DNA of 64,000 nt, taken from the NCBI GenBank assembly GCA_963627995.1, contig CAVGCV010000001.1, forward strand, positions 198,290 to 262,289. The letters are read 5' to 3'. This document shows, piece by piece, positions 15,369-24,410 of the stretch (the first letter of the stretch is position 1; every line of letters begins with the position of its first letter). The stretch is from UBA3839 sp963627995 (lineage in GTDB: Bacteria > Bacteroidota > Bacteroidia > Bacteroidales > Bacteroidaceae). The notes beneath the pieces were generated by a model that worked only from the letters and a program-made list of their open reading frames with translations, did no database searches and was not told where the DNA came from. Both the position numbers and the translations under genes were made by a program.

Positions 15369-16750
15369 AGCGAAAGACATGCACCGCCGTGGCCGCCGCC
15401 GTGCTGGTCGCCGCTGTGGGCGCGTGGGCGGCCGGCCGCTGGGACACGTGGTTCGGCATGCCCGACGAGCCGCCCTACGCGCCGCCGGACAGCCCGTCGC
15501 GCGTGCTGCTCACGTTCGGCGACGAGGGCGAGGACGCGCGCAACGTGAGCTGGCAGTGCGGCACGGAGGTGGAGGACGCCTACGTGGAGCTCGGCTCGGA
15601 GCGCGTCGCCGCCCGGGGCGAGGTGTTCGCCTCGCGCAGCGGGCGCGCCGCTTACTACGTCGCCCGCCTGCGCCACCTGCGCCCCGGGACGGCCTACCGC
15701 TACCGCGTCTGCACCGGCCGCCGCCGCTCGCCGTGGTACACGTTCCGCACCTGCCCGGCGGGGCGCGACCGCTTCGCGTTCCTCTACGTGGGCGACGTGC
15801 AGGACACCATCGGCGGCGAGGCCAACCGCATCCTGCGCGAGGCTTTCGGACGCACGCCCGACGCCGAGTTCCTCGTTTGCGGCGGCGACCTCACCGACCG
15901 CCCCTCCGACGCGAACTGGGCGGAGACGTTCCGCGGCATCGACTCGGTGGCGCAGCGCGTGCCGCTGCTCGCCGTGACGGGCAACCACGACTACCTGAAG
16001 GGGGTGGTGCAGCGGCTCGAGCGCCGCTTCTCGCTCGTGTTCTCCTACTTCCTCGACAGCATGGTCGGCGAGAGCCAGGTCTACACGCTGCGCTACGCCA
16101 ACGCGCAGTTCTTCCTCCTCGACAGCAACCGCGAGCTGCCCTACCTGCTGGCGCAGCGGCGGTGGCTGGAGCGGCAGCTGAGGGCGAGCCGGGCGAAGTG
16201 GAAGATACTGGTGCTGCACCACCCGCTCTACTCCATCCGCGGCTGCAACAACCTGCCGCAGCGGTGGGCGTTCGACGGCCTGGCCGCGGACTACGGCGTC
16301 GACCTCGTGCTGCAGGGGCACGAGCACGCCTACGCCCGCATGACGCGCCGCGACCGCGACGGACGCGCCACGACCCCCGTCTACACCGTGAGCCACTGCT
16401 CGCCGAAGAACTACCGCATCGAGTTCGACGACCGCTTCGACAAGTTCGGCATCTCCAGCCGCTACTATCAGGCGGTGCGCATCGCCGGCGACACGCTCGC
16501 CCTCTCCGCGCACGACGCCCGCACGCACGCGCTCTACGACTCGCTGCTTGTCGTCAAGCACGGCGCGCGGGCGGCGGAAATCGTCGACCTCGGGAGCGGC
16601 ATCGCCGAGAACATGACCTACACGCCCCGTCCCGGCAACCGCAAGGACCGAGCGTTTGCCAACCGCATCGCCGACTACATGCGCCGCCATCCGGAACGCA
16701 CGTTTGCCACCGGCGCGGCAGCGGGCAGGAGCGACCGACCAGACCCTTAA
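15365..16750 (+). CDS. Secreted metallophosphoesterase, purple-acid-phosphatase-like
   Basis: A 461-residue exported enzyme with an N-terminal hydrophobic segment (about residues 7-22). A fibronectin-like N-terminal domain (about 45-130, with YVARLRHLRPGTAYRYRV) precedes the calcineurin-like domain. The metal ligands appear in order: GDVQD (143-147), GGD (173-175), GNHD (206-209), HHP (285-287) and GHEH (318-321). It would hydrolyse phosphate esters outside the inner membrane. Its ATG overlaps the stop of the endonuclease stump, so it now lacks its own leader and may be transcribed from the dam promoter. The substrate is unknown. Confidence 0.87.
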   Translation: MKRKTCTAVAAAVLVAAVGAWAAGRWDTWFGMPDEPPYAPPDSPSRVLLTFGDEGEDARNVSWQCGTEVEDAYVELGSERVAARGEVFASRSGRAAYYVARLRHLRPGTAYRYRVCTGRRRSPWYTFRTCPAGRDRFAFLYVGDVQDTIGGEANRILREAFGRTPDAEFLVCGGDLTDRPSDANWAETFRGIDSVAQRVPLLAVTGNHDYLKGVVQRLERRFSLVFSYFLDSMVGESQVYTLRYANAQFFLLDSNRELPYLLAQRRWLERQLRASRAKWKILVLHHPLYSIRGCNNLPQRWAFDGLAADYGVDLVLQGHEHAYARMTRRDRDGRATTPVYTVSHCSPKNYRIEFDDRFDKFGISSRYYQAVRIAGDTLALSAHDARTHALYDSLLVVKHGARAAEIVDLGSGIAENMTYTPRPGNRKDRAFANRIADYMRRHPERTFATGAAAGRSDRPDP

Positions 16751-16781
16751 CTTTTTACCCCCTAACTCACAACACCTTCCA

Positions 16782-18527
16782 ATGAAAAAGAGAAAACTCT
16801 TGTGCGCCCTTGCGGCCATCGCCGCGGGCTGCACGGCGGCCGGCGCCCAGGACGGCCCCACGATGGGCTGGAGCTCGTGGAACACCTACGGCGTGAACAT
16901 CAACGACGCGCTCATCCGCCGCCAGGCCGACGCGATGGTCGAGAAGGGCCTGAAGGACGCGGGCTACGACCACATCAACATCGACGACGGCTTCTTCGGC
17001 GGGCGCAACGCCGCGACGGGCGACCTCATCATCCACCCCACGCGCTTCCCCAACGGGCTGAAGGACGTGGCCGACTACATCCACTCGAAAGGGCTGAAGG
17101 CCGGAATCTACAGCGACGCGGGGGCAAACACCTGCGGCAACTACTACAACGGCGACACGCAGAGCGTGAACGTGGGCTTCTACAACTACGACCAGCACGA
17201 CGCCGACTTCTACTTCAAGGAGTGCGGCTTCGACTTCATCAAGGTCGATTTCTGCGGAGGCGACGCGCCCCAGAACTCGCAGCGGCTCGCGCTCGACCCC
17301 CAGGCCCGCTACACGGCCATCAGCAACGCCATCAAGGCGACGGGCCGCACCGACGTGCGCCTCAACGTGTGCCGCTGGGCATACCCCGGCACGTGGGTGC
17401 ACGACGTGGCCTTCTCGTGGCGCACCACCCGGGACATCGCCAACAGCTGGAACTCCGTGAAGGGCATCCTGGCCGAGAACCTCTACCTCTCCGCCTACTG
17501 CTACGACGGACGCTTCAACGACATGGACATGCTCGAGGTGGGGCGCAGCCTCACCGCCGAGGAGGACAAGACCCACTTCGGGATGTGGTGCATCATGTGC
17601 TCGCCGCTGCTCATCGGCTGCGACCTCACCACGCTCAAGCCGGCCACGCAGACGCTCATCACCAACCCCGAGCTCATCGCCCTCAGCCAAGACAAGCTCT
17701 ACCAGCAGGCCTATGTCGCCGCCAAGGCGAACGACTGCTTCATCCTCGTGAAGGACATGGAGACGCTCAACGGCACGAAGCGCGCTATCGCCGTCTACAA
17801 CCCCGGCGACGCCGCGAAGCGCGTGACGCTCAACTTCGCCGACGTCGACCTCTCCGGCAAGGTCGCGCTGCGCGACCTCTTCCTCAGGCGCGACCTCGGC
17901 GAGAAGGAGACGTCGTACGAGATGACGGTCTCCGCCCACGGCACGCGCATCTTCATGGCCGAGGCCGAGACGCGCCTGGAGCGCAGGCGCTACGAGGCCG
18001 AGACGGCGTACATCAGCGACTACCAGGAGATTGAGAACAACCAGGCGAAGAAGACCGGCATCTACGAGGCCGCCGCCTACTGCGACGGCGGCTACAAGGC
18101 GGGATGGCTGGGCTACAGCGAGGCCAACGACCTGCAGTGGCGCAACGTGTACAGCGCCGAGGGGGGAGACTACGACCTGACCATCGCCTACATCTCGGGC
18201 GAAAGCCGCAAGATGACCGTCAGCGTGAACGGCGAGAAGGCGCAGACCGTGAGCGCCAACTCCGGCGGATGGAGCACCGTGGCGACGAAGACCGTGAGCG
18301 TGAAGCTCCAGAAGGGGCGCAACACCATCCGCCTGTCGAACGCGTCCGCCTGGATGCCCGACATCGACTACATCGAGCTGGCGCCCTCCGCCCCCACCGC
18401 CATCAAGAAGGCCAGGGCCGGGCGGCAGCAGGGCGGCGAGGCATACGACCTGCAGGGCCGCCGCGTGGACCCCGGCGCCTACCGGGGCATCTACCTGAGC
18501 GGCGGACGCAAGGTGCTGAACACCTGA
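16782..18527 (+). CDS. GH27 glycoside hydrolase (alpha-galactosidase or beta-L-arabinopyranosidase) with carbohydrate-binding domain
   Basis: A 581-residue secreted enzyme. It has a signal peptide (cut near AGA-QD). The GH27 barrel spans about residues 25-300: MGWSSWNTYG, YDHINIDDGFF, AGIYSDAG, and FIKVDFCGG with the nucleophile aspartate. A beta-sandwich follows. A CBM35/CBM6-like domain covers about 405-545 (RYEAETAYIS ... NTIRLSNASAWMPDIDYIEL). The C-terminal YDLQGRRV...GIYLSGGRKV resembles a type IX sorting tail, suggesting surface or extracellular delivery. It is 31 nt after the phosphatase gene, probably the same transcript. The exact substrate cannot be read. Confidence 0.88.
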   Translation: MKKRKLLCALAAIAAGCTAAGAQDGPTMGWSSWNTYGVNINDALIRRQADAMVEKGLKDAGYDHINIDDGFFGGRNAATGDLIIHPTRFPNGLKDVADYIHSKGLKAGIYSDAGANTCGNYYNGDTQSVNVGFYNYDQHDADFYFKECGFDFIKVDFCGGDAPQNSQRLALDPQARYTAISNAIKATGRTDVRLNVCRWAYPGTWVHDVAFSWRTTRDIANSWNSVKGILAENLYLSAYCYDGRFNDMDMLEVGRSLTAEEDKTHFGMWCIMCSPLLIGCDLTTLKPATQTLITNPELIALSQDKLYQQAYVAAKANDCFILVKDMETLNGTKRAIAVYNPGDAAKRVTLNFADVDLSGKVALRDLFLRRDLGEKETSYEMTVSAHGTRIFMAEAETRLERRRYEAETAYISDYQEIENNQAKKTGIYEAAAYCDGGYKAGWLGYSEANDLQWRNVYSAEGGDYDLTIAYISGESRKMTVSVNGEKAQTVSANSGGWSTVATKTVSVKLQKGRNTIRLSNASAWMPDIDYIELAPSAPTAIKKARAGRQQGGEAYDLQGRRVDPGAYRGIYLSGGRKVLNT

Positions 18528-18581
18528 CCCGCCGCCCGCCCCGCAAGCCCGCGGCAGCGGCGGGCCTGTCGGACGGAACAC

Positions 18582-18620
18582 GAGGGGATGTGCCAAGACG
18601 GCACATCCCCTCATTCTTTT
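18582..18620. terminator. Hairpin after the GH27 gene
   Basis: GAGGGGATGTGCC (18582-18594) pairs perfectly with GGCACATCCCCTC (18600-18612), then ATTCTTTT. The stem core GGGGATGTGCC recurs in the hairpin at 62981-63015. Confidence 0.8.
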
Positions 18621-18684
18621 CCGCCCTCTTGCCCCCCTGCGGGCAACACGGATGCAAACAGCTGTAAATCAGCGTGCCAAGAGC

Positions 18685-18804
18685 CGCCGGAAAAACACTG
18701 CGGAGCGGCGGAAAAGACACTGCGGAGAAAAAATTTTTTCTCTGCGGACGGAATCCATTTTCTCTGCGGAGCAGATTCCCTCGCTCCGCAGTGTTTTTTC
18801 GGAG
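18685..18804. repeat. Inverted-repeat element, copy 4
   Basis: The left arm is CCGCCGGAAAAACACTGCGG and the right arm is CTCCGCAGTGTTTTTTCGG. The centre contains CTGCGGAGAAAAAATTTTTTC and CTCTGCGGACGG. It lies in the 564-bp gap between the GH27 and next secreted-protein gene. After it, up to 19091, there is only a poly-G tract (18963-18969) and AT-rich leader with no recognised signal. Confidence 0.85.
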
Positions 18805-19091
18805 ACACGCAACGCGCTGCCTTTCAGCTGTTTGTGAAATTGGAAAGCGGACAGCCCCGTCTTGTCCGGAATACAGTCCGCCGGGTGTTCGGAAGACGGC
18901 CCGGCGGGGCCGGCGCGCTTCGCAGCCCCCTTTTTCGCGGCGTTTAGGAACATTTAACAATCGGGGGGGTAAAATCAACGGATTTTAACTACATTCGCCG
19001 CCGAGGCCGCCCGCCGATTGGATGCTTGGAGAAGCACGCGCGGCGGCGTGATTCGGAACTTTTTTATTCACCACCCAAAAAAAACAACAAC

Positions 19092-19997
19092 ATGAAGAAA
19101 CTGCTACGACATTTGTCTTCCTGCGGGCTGGCCGCCAGGGGAGGCTGGCCGCTCCTGCTCGCCGTGGCGCTGGCCGCGCTGTGGGCCGCGCCCGCGCAGG
19201 CCGCGGACTACGGCCTGTACGTTTGCGGCGTGCGGGTGACCGACGCGAACAAGGACGACCTCACCGTCATCCCCGGCGTGACGGAGGGCACCGTCACCTA
19301 CGATCCCGCCACCCAGACGCTGCGGCTCAAGAACGCCCGCCTCGAGCAGCCTGGCAACGACGTTTGCATTTTTAACGAGAGCATATCCGGGCTGACCGTC
19401 GAGGTGGAGGGACAGTGCGCGATGGAATCCAACTGGCATGGCATTATCATGGACGCGTCCACCACGATTGCAGGCAAGTCCGGGGCCGACGTGCGCTCGC
19501 TTGTTGTTTCAGCCGCGCTCTTCGGCGTTTTCGTGCGCCACGCCGACAACTGCACCTTCACCATCAGCGATGTCGACCTCACCGTCACGGGCCGGTGGCA
19601 TGGAATCAAGGGCGACGCGGTGGAAAAGGATCCTTTTGAGGAGGAATTCATAATCCGGAATCACCACCTCACCATCAAGAACGCCAGCGTGCGCGCCACG
19701 GGCGGGGATGGCAGCATCTACAACTTCTCCTCGCTGACGCTCGAGGGCTGCATGGTTCTCACGCCCGAGGGCGCGGCGTTCGACGGCGGCGCGCTGAAAA
19801 AGGACGGCGAGGTGGTGACCGGCGAGGTGGTTATCCTCCCGAATGACCATCCGTCCGTGGGCATCGGCACGACGGCCGTTGACGCGCCCCGCCGCGAGGG
19901 CACCTACACGCTCACGGGCGTTCGCCTCACGGCCCCGCTCGACCAGCTGCCGCGCGGCGTCTATGTCGTGGACGGGCAGAAGGTGGTGAGGAAGTGA
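19092..19997 (+). CDS. Secreted beta-structure protein with sorting-type tail, unknown function
   Basis: A 301-residue protein. The long signal peptide is interrupted by RGGW and ends near AQA-AD. The mature part starts YGLYVCGVRVTDANKDDLTV, a phrase seen in many Bacteroidales surface proteins. It continues as short repeating beta-strand units (TYDPATQTLRLKNARLE; TISDVDLTVTG; LTIKNASVRATGG), consistent with a right-handed beta-helix. The end, YTLTGVRLTAPLD...GVYVVDGQKVVRK, resembles a type IX sorting tail. No catalytic motif was recognised. G+C drops slightly in the middle of the gene. Confidence 0.7.
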   Translation: MKKLLRHLSSCGLAARGGWPLLLAVALAALWAAPAQAADYGLYVCGVRVTDANKDDLTVIPGVTEGTVTYDPATQTLRLKNARLEQPGNDVCIFNESISGLTVEVEGQCAMESNWHGIIMDASTTIAGKSGADVRSLVVSAALFGVFVRHADNCTFTISDVDLTVTGRWHGIKGDAVEKDPFEEEFIIRNHHLTIKNASVRATGGDGSIYNFSSLTLEGCMVLTPEGAAFDGGALKKDGEVVTGEVVILPNDHPSVGIGTTAVDAPRREGTYTLTGVRLTAPLDQLPRGVYVVDGQKVVRK

Positions 19998-20051
19998 CCG
20001 CATGACGGCATGGCGGAGCGAATCCGGCGCCGATGCCGGGCTCCATACACA

Positions 20052-20086
20052 GGGCCGCCCCTCTCTCGGTGGAGACGGGGCGGCCC
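20052..20086. terminator. GC-rich hairpin after the beta-structure protein gene
   Basis: GGGCCGCCCC (20052-20061) pairs with GGGGCGGCCC (20077-20086). The T-run is weak. The remaining 150 bases to the next ATG hold only a promoter. Confidence 0.55.
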
Positions 20087-20225
20087 GTCCTGTTTGCCCG
20101 TCACGGGACTTATTCTGATGGGCGCAAGTACCTGACGCGCCCTAATGGCGGGTGCCGGACGGCTGCGGCAGTGGGCGCGCCGCGTTTTCCCGAGTGCGGA
20201 CGGCCGTTGTCTCGCCGAATTGGCG

Positions 20226-20233
20226 TAATTTTG
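20226..20233 (+). promoter_or_regulatory. -7 box almost touching the sulfatase start codon
   Basis: TAATTTTG fits TAnnTTTG and ends only 4 nt before the ATG at 20238. Transcription should start at or within the first codons, so the message may be leaderless or use ATG 20244. Confidence 0.6.
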
Positions 20234-20237
20234 CAGC

Positions 20238-22226
20238 ATGAACATGAAAAGGCTTCCGATACTGGACAACGTGCTGGCGTTCGTGTGGAACACGCTGGTG
20301 GTGTACGCGGCATACTCGCTGTGCCGGCTGACTTTCCTCGCGGTGAACCACTCGCTGTACTCCGGCACGCTGACGTGGGGGGGCGCGCTGGAGCTGATGG
20401 GCGCGGGGCTGCGGTTCGACACGTCGGCCATCTTCTACACCAACGCGCTCTTCCTGCTGCTCCTGCTCTTCCCGCTGCACTGGAAGGAGCGCAGAGGCTA
20501 CTACCGCGCGGTGCGCTGGCTCTATGTGGCGGTGAACGCCGCGTGCCTCTACACGAACCTCATCGACTGCGTTTATTTCCAGTTCACGGGGAAGCGCACC
20601 ACGGTGTCGGTGCTCCAGGAGTTCAGCCACGAGGGGGCGGCGAGCATGGCGAAAATCATGCTGGAGCAGTTTGCCGCCAACTGGTACCTGGTGCTGCTCG
20701 CCGCCGCCCTCACGTGGGCGCTCTACCGCCTGTTCCGCGCGCCGCGCGGCGTGGCCGCCTGCCGCAAGCCGGCCTACTATGCGGTGAACGGCGCGGCGCT
20801 CGCGGCTTTCGTCCCGCTCTTCGTCGTCGGCATGCGCGGCGGCGCCACCACCTCCACGCGCCCCATCACCATCAGCAACGCCAACCAGTACGCCGACAAC
20901 CCCGCGGAGTCGGGCGTCGTGCTCAACACGCCGTTCGCGCTCATCCGCACGCTCAACAAGCGGCCGCTCGTCACGCCGTCGTACATGACGATGGAGGAGG
21001 CGGAGGCCGTGTTCTCGCCCGTGCACGCGCCGGCCGACTCGGCGGCGTTCGTGCCGAAGAACGTGGTGGTGCTCATCATGGAGAGCTTCGGCAAGCAGCA
21101 CTTCGGCGTGTACAACCGCTCGCTGCGCGGCGGCGCCTACGAGGGCTTCACGCCCTTCCTCGACTCGCTCGTGGCCCGCGGCGGCGCGCTGACGTTCGAG
21201 TATTCCTACGCCAGCGGGCGCAAGAGCATCGAGGGCATGCCGTCGGTGCTGTCGTCGATACCGAACTTCGTGGAGCCGCTGTTCCTCACGCCCGCCTCGC
21301 TCGACGACTTCTCGGGGCTGGCGCGCGAGCTGGGCGAGCACAAGGGCTACGTGTCGGCCTTCTTCCACGGGGCGGAGAACGGCTCGATGGGCTTCCAGGC
21401 CTTCGCGCGCGCCACGGGCTTCCAGCGCTACTACGGCCGGACGGAGTTCGACGCCGACCCCCACTATGGCGGCGAGCGCGACTTCGACGGCACGTGGGCC
21501 GTCTGGGACGAGGAGTTCCTGCAGTTCTACTGCGACCGCATGACGGAGATGCGCGAGCCGTTCATGACGGCCGTCTTCACCGCCTCGTCGCACACGCCCT
21601 ACGCCCTGCCCGCGCGCTACCGCGGCAAGTTCCCCAGGGGCCGGCACCCGATTCAGGAGACGGTGGCCTACAGCGACAACGCCCTCCGCCTCTTCTTTGC
21701 CAAGGCGCGCCGGCAGCCGTGGTTCGCGAACACGCTCTTCGTCATCACGGCCGACCATACGAGCGGGCATGTCGACCCCGAGTACCGGACGACGCTGGGG
21801 AACTTTGCCGTGCCCATCATCTTCTACGCCCCGGGCGACTCCACGCTGCGCGGCTACGACCGCGAGCGCGTGGTGGAGCAGATCGACATCATGCCCACCG
21901 TGCTGGGCTACCTCCACTACGACCGCCCCTACATCGCTTTCGGCAAGGACATCCTGCGCACGCCGCCGGCCCGCTCGCACGCCCTGCACTGGGTGAACGA
22001 GTTCGACGGATATGAGTACGTGGAGGGCGACTTCCTGCTCCAGTTCGACCAGCGGGAGGTGACCCGCGCCTACCGCTTCCGCACCGACCCGCTCCTGCGC
22101 GACGACGTGCTGGCGACGCTTCCGCCCGACTCGCTCGCCGCCATGGAGCGCCGCCTGAAGGCCATCGTGCAGCAGTACATGTTCCGCCTGAACAACAACC
22201 GGCTGGTGATGAAGAACGAGCCGTGA
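20238..22226 (+). CDS. LTA-synthase-family sulfatase (alkaline-phosphatase superfamily membrane enzyme)
   Basis: A 662-residue protein with about five membrane helices in the first 210 residues, then a periplasmic sulfatase-like domain. VVVLIMESFGKQHFG supplies the first metal-binding acid, GRKSIEGMPSVLSSIPN the likely nucleophile serine region, and FVITADHTSGH the second metal site. In this family the domain transfers phosphoglycerol or phosphoethanolamine, or opens such esters, on envelope lipids and glycans. The donor and acceptor here are unknown. The 25-bp hairpin at 22248-22303 terminates it against the convergent lpxL-like gene. Confidence 0.85.
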   Translation: MNMKRLPILDNVLAFVWNTLVVYAAYSLCRLTFLAVNHSLYSGTLTWGGALELMGAGLRFDTSAIFYTNALFLLLLLFPLHWKERRGYYRAVRWLYVAVNAACLYTNLIDCVYFQFTGKRTTVSVLQEFSHEGAASMAKIMLEQFAANWYLVLLAAALTWALYRLFRAPRGVAACRKPAYYAVNGAALAAFVPLFVVGMRGGATTSTRPITISNANQYADNPAESGVVLNTPFALIRTLNKRPLVTPSYMTMEEAEAVFSPVHAPADSAAFVPKNVVVLIMESFGKQHFGVYNRSLRGGAYEGFTPFLDSLVARGGALTFEYSYASGRKSIEGMPSVLSSIPNFVEPLFLTPASLDDFSGLARELGEHKGYVSAFFHGAENGSMGFQAFARATGFQRYYGRTEFDADPHYGGERDFDGTWAVWDEEFLQFYCDRMTEMREPFMTAVFTASSHTPYALPARYRGKFPRGRHPIQETVAYSDNALRLFFAKARRQPWFANTLFVITADHTSGHVDPEYRTTLGNFAVPIIFYAPGDSTLRGYDRERVVEQIDIMPTVLGYLHYDRPYIAFGKDILRTPPARSHALHWVNEFDGYEYVEGDFLLQFDQREVTRAYRFRTDPLLRDDVLATLPPDSLAAMERRLKAIVQQYMFRLNNNRLVMKNEP

Positions 22227-22247
22227 GGGCGCGGCGCGGTGGCTGCA

Positions 22248-22303
22248 ACGGCAAGGCCGGCAGCGCGACGCACCCTCATGCGTCGCGCTGCCGGCCTTGC
22301 CGT
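22248..22303. terminator. Perfect 25-bp stem between convergent genes
   Basis: Positions 22248-22272 pair without mismatch with 22279-22303 across a 6-base loop (CCCTCA). The stem starts ACGGCAAGGCCGG. It is placed to stop both the sulfatase (plus) and the lpxL-like (minus) transcripts. Confidence 0.8.
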
Positions 22304-22328
22304 TTCGTGCTTCTCGGAGCGCGGCGCG

Positions 22329-23255
22329 TCAGGCCTTGCCCCCTTCTTCTTTCTCTTTCTCTCCCTCTTTCTGCCGCTCCAGCCACCGCTCCTTGGTGCG
22401 GCTCCACCGCTTGTGCGTCCACAGCCACAGGTGGGGGTTCGCGCGGATGTCGGCCTCGAGCATCTGCATGTAGAGGTCGGTCAGCCCGAAGTCGGGGAAG
22501 TCTGCCGGCGAGGAGGTCATGCGGCGGAACTCGCAGTGGTAGTGTCCGCGCCGCACGCGGGTGACGTGGCCGTAGAACACGGGCGCGCCGAGCGCCTTGG
22601 CGATGTGTTCCGTGCCGGTGAACACGGCGGTGTCGTGGTTGAGGAACGGCGTGAAGTGGTGGATGGAGTCCCAGCGCGGCTGCTGGTCGGAGATGAAGCC
22701 GACGACCACCTTCCGCCCCTCCCTCTTCAGCCCCACGAGGCGGCGCAGCGTCTTGCGCATGGGGATGCACTCGCCGCCGTACTGCTCGCGCAGCCTGAGG
22801 AAGATGCGCTGCGACACGCGGTTGCGCAGGGGGTGGTAGATTTGCGTGCAGTGGATGTCGGGAAGCCAGTACTGCAGCGAGGCGACCCACTCCCAGTTGC
22901 CGACGTGGCCGAGGTAGGCGAACACAAGCTGCGCGCCGCCGTCGAAGCTCTCGCGCATCTCGTCCAGCCCGCCGAAGGTCATCCGGCGCATCATCTGTGC
23001 CCTCGAGACGGAGAACAGCTTCACGTTCTCCGCAAAGAGGTCGCAAAAGAAGTGGTAGAACCGCCGCTCGATGCCGTCCCGTTCCTTTCCCGACTTTTCG
23101 GGGAAAGCCTCGGCAAGGTTGCGGCGCACGATGTCGCGGCGGTATTTCAGCACGTGGCGCACGACGGGGTAGGTCGCGTCGGACAGGACGTAGAGCAGCC
23201 GCAGGGGCAGCAGCGACAGCAGGCGGAAGAGGGTGTGGAAGAAGAGGTAGGCCAT
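22329..23255 (-). CDS. Lipid A biosynthesis acyltransferase, LpxL/HtrB family
   Basis: A 308-residue membrane-associated acyltransferase that would add a secondary acyl chain to lipid A from acyl-ACP. The N-terminal hydrophobic segment LFRLLSLLPLRLLYVLSDATY anchors it. VRRNLAEAFPEKS is the family signature after the anchor. GHVGNWEW holds the catalytic His of the HX4-5D/E motif, and GFISDQQPRWDSIHHF is the second conserved block. The C-terminus is rich in Lys and Glu (KEGEKEKEEGGK). It lies 29 nt after the GT9 gene in an operon with that gene and DUF4254. Confidence 0.88.
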   Translation of the reverse strand: MAYLFFHTLFRLLSLLPLRLLYVLSDATYPVVRHVLKYRRDIVRRNLAEAFPEKSGKERDGIERRFYHFFCDLFAENVKLFSVSRAQMMRRMTFGGLDEMRESFDGGAQLVFAYLGHVGNWEWVASLQYWLPDIHCTQIYHPLRNRVSQRIFLRLREQYGGECIPMRKTLRRLVGLKREGRKVVVGFISDQQPRWDSIHHFTPFLNHDTAVFTGTEHIAKALGAPVFYGHVTRVRRGHYHCEFRRMTSSPADFPDFGLTDLYMQMLEADIRANPHLWLWTHKRWSRTKERWLERQKEGEKEKEEGGKA

Positions 23256-23284
23256 CGTGTCTCGCAGCGTTCTGTGCCCGCGCG

Positions 23285-24343
23285 TCAGGTGCGCTTCGGG
23301 CGGTTCGCCTCGACGGTCTCCACCACCTTCGCCACGATGGTCTCGGGCGCGATGCCCCTCATGCAGCGCAGGTCGCCGAGGCGGCACGGGGTCTTCCCGT
23401 ACACGGAGCAGGGGCGGCAGTCGAGGTCGTCGCGCTGCACGATGCGGTCCGCGGGCTGGTTCCAGGGGAGGAAGCCCGCCTTCGGGTGCGTCGCGCCCCA
23501 CACGGAGACGGTCGGCGTGCCCATCATGGCGGCCATGTGCATGTTCGCCGAGTCCATGGCGACGATGGCGTCGAGCCGCGACATGAGCAGCAGCTCGTTG
23601 TGCAGCCCGCCGAGGCCGTTGCACACGCTCTGCGTGCGGTGCAGGGGCGCTTCCTGCTCCCAGCGGGCGAGGGTCTCGCCCTCTTTCTTTCCCGCGCCGA
23701 AGAGGAAGATGCGGTAGCCCCTTTCCTCCAGCGCGGCGGCGGCCCGCCGCATCAGCTCCGGGGGGTACACCTTCGTGTCGTGGGCGGCGAAGGGCGCGAT
23801 GCCCACCCACACGTCGCCGCTCCTCTTCCGCCCGACGCGGTTGTAGAGGGGGGCGAGGTTCTCCTCGCCCGGACGGAACGCGCGCTCGTAGTCCAGCGTC
23901 ACGTCGTAGCCCAGCCTGCGCACCACGTCGGCGTAGCGCTCCACCATCGGCACGAGGGGGGCGGCGGTCTGCCCCCTCCCCATCAGCTCCTCCTTTTTCT
24001 TCCGCTGCTTGTCGACCACGGCCGTGCGGACTCCGCCCATGCGCAGCCTCGTGCGCAGGAACTTCGTGCGCAGCACGTCGTGCAGGTCGGCGGCGGCGTC
24101 GAAGCCGCGCTCCTTCAGCGTCCCGTACAGCCGCTCCAGGCCCGCCAGCCCGCCGTGCTCGGCCAGGTCCACCCCCATCACCTCGACGTTGCTCGGCATC
24201 CATGCGAACAGGGGCGCGAAACGCTTCTGCGTCAGCATCGTCACGCGCAGGTCTCCGTGCTGGCGCGCCAGCGAGTGGACCACGGGAACGGTCATCGCCA
24301 CGTCGCCCATGGCCGAGAACCGGATGATGAGTAGCTTCTTCAT
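23285..24343 (-). CDS. GT9-family heptosyltransferase-like glycosyltransferase
   Basis: A 352-residue GT-B enzyme. KKLLIIRFSAMGDVAMTVPV is the typical ADP-heptose:LPS heptosyltransferase opening, and AIVAMDSANMHMAAMMGTPTVSVWGATHP is the donor-binding C-terminal signature. It would act at the inner membrane on the lipopolysaccharide core. A cysteine-rich stretch near the end (DCRPCSVYGKTPCRLGDLRC) is a common extra in Bacteroidota members. The exact donor sugar is uncertain. Genes on both sides (DUF4254 and LpxL) are cotranscribed and support an LPS role. Confidence 0.88.
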   Translation of the reverse strand: MKKLLIIRFSAMGDVAMTVPVVHSLARQHGDLRVTMLTQKRFAPLFAWMPSNVEVMGVDLAEHGGLAGLERLYGTLKERGFDAAADLHDVLRTKFLRTRLRMGGVRTAVVDKQRKKKEELMGRGQTAAPLVPMVERYADVVRRLGYDVTLDYERAFRPGEENLAPLYNRVGRKRSGDVWVGIAPFAAHDTKVYPPELMRRAAAALEERGYRIFLFGAGKKEGETLARWEQEAPLHRTQSVCNGLGGLHNELLLMSRLDAIVAMDSANMHMAAMMGTPTVSVWGATHPKAGFLPWNQPADRIVQRDDLDCRPCSVYGKTPCRLGDLRCMRGIAPETIVAKVVETVEANRPKRT

Positions 24344-24410
24344 GAGGATAGGGGAGTGGGGTGTGGCGCCGCGCCGCCTGCGCCGGGCAGGGGTCGGGGC
24401 GCGTGCGTCC

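Noticed and set aside
18963..18969. Poly-G tract considered as a phase-variation site
   Set aside because: It is only seven bases, lies more than 100 bases before the next start codon, and no promoter is placed so that its length would matter.
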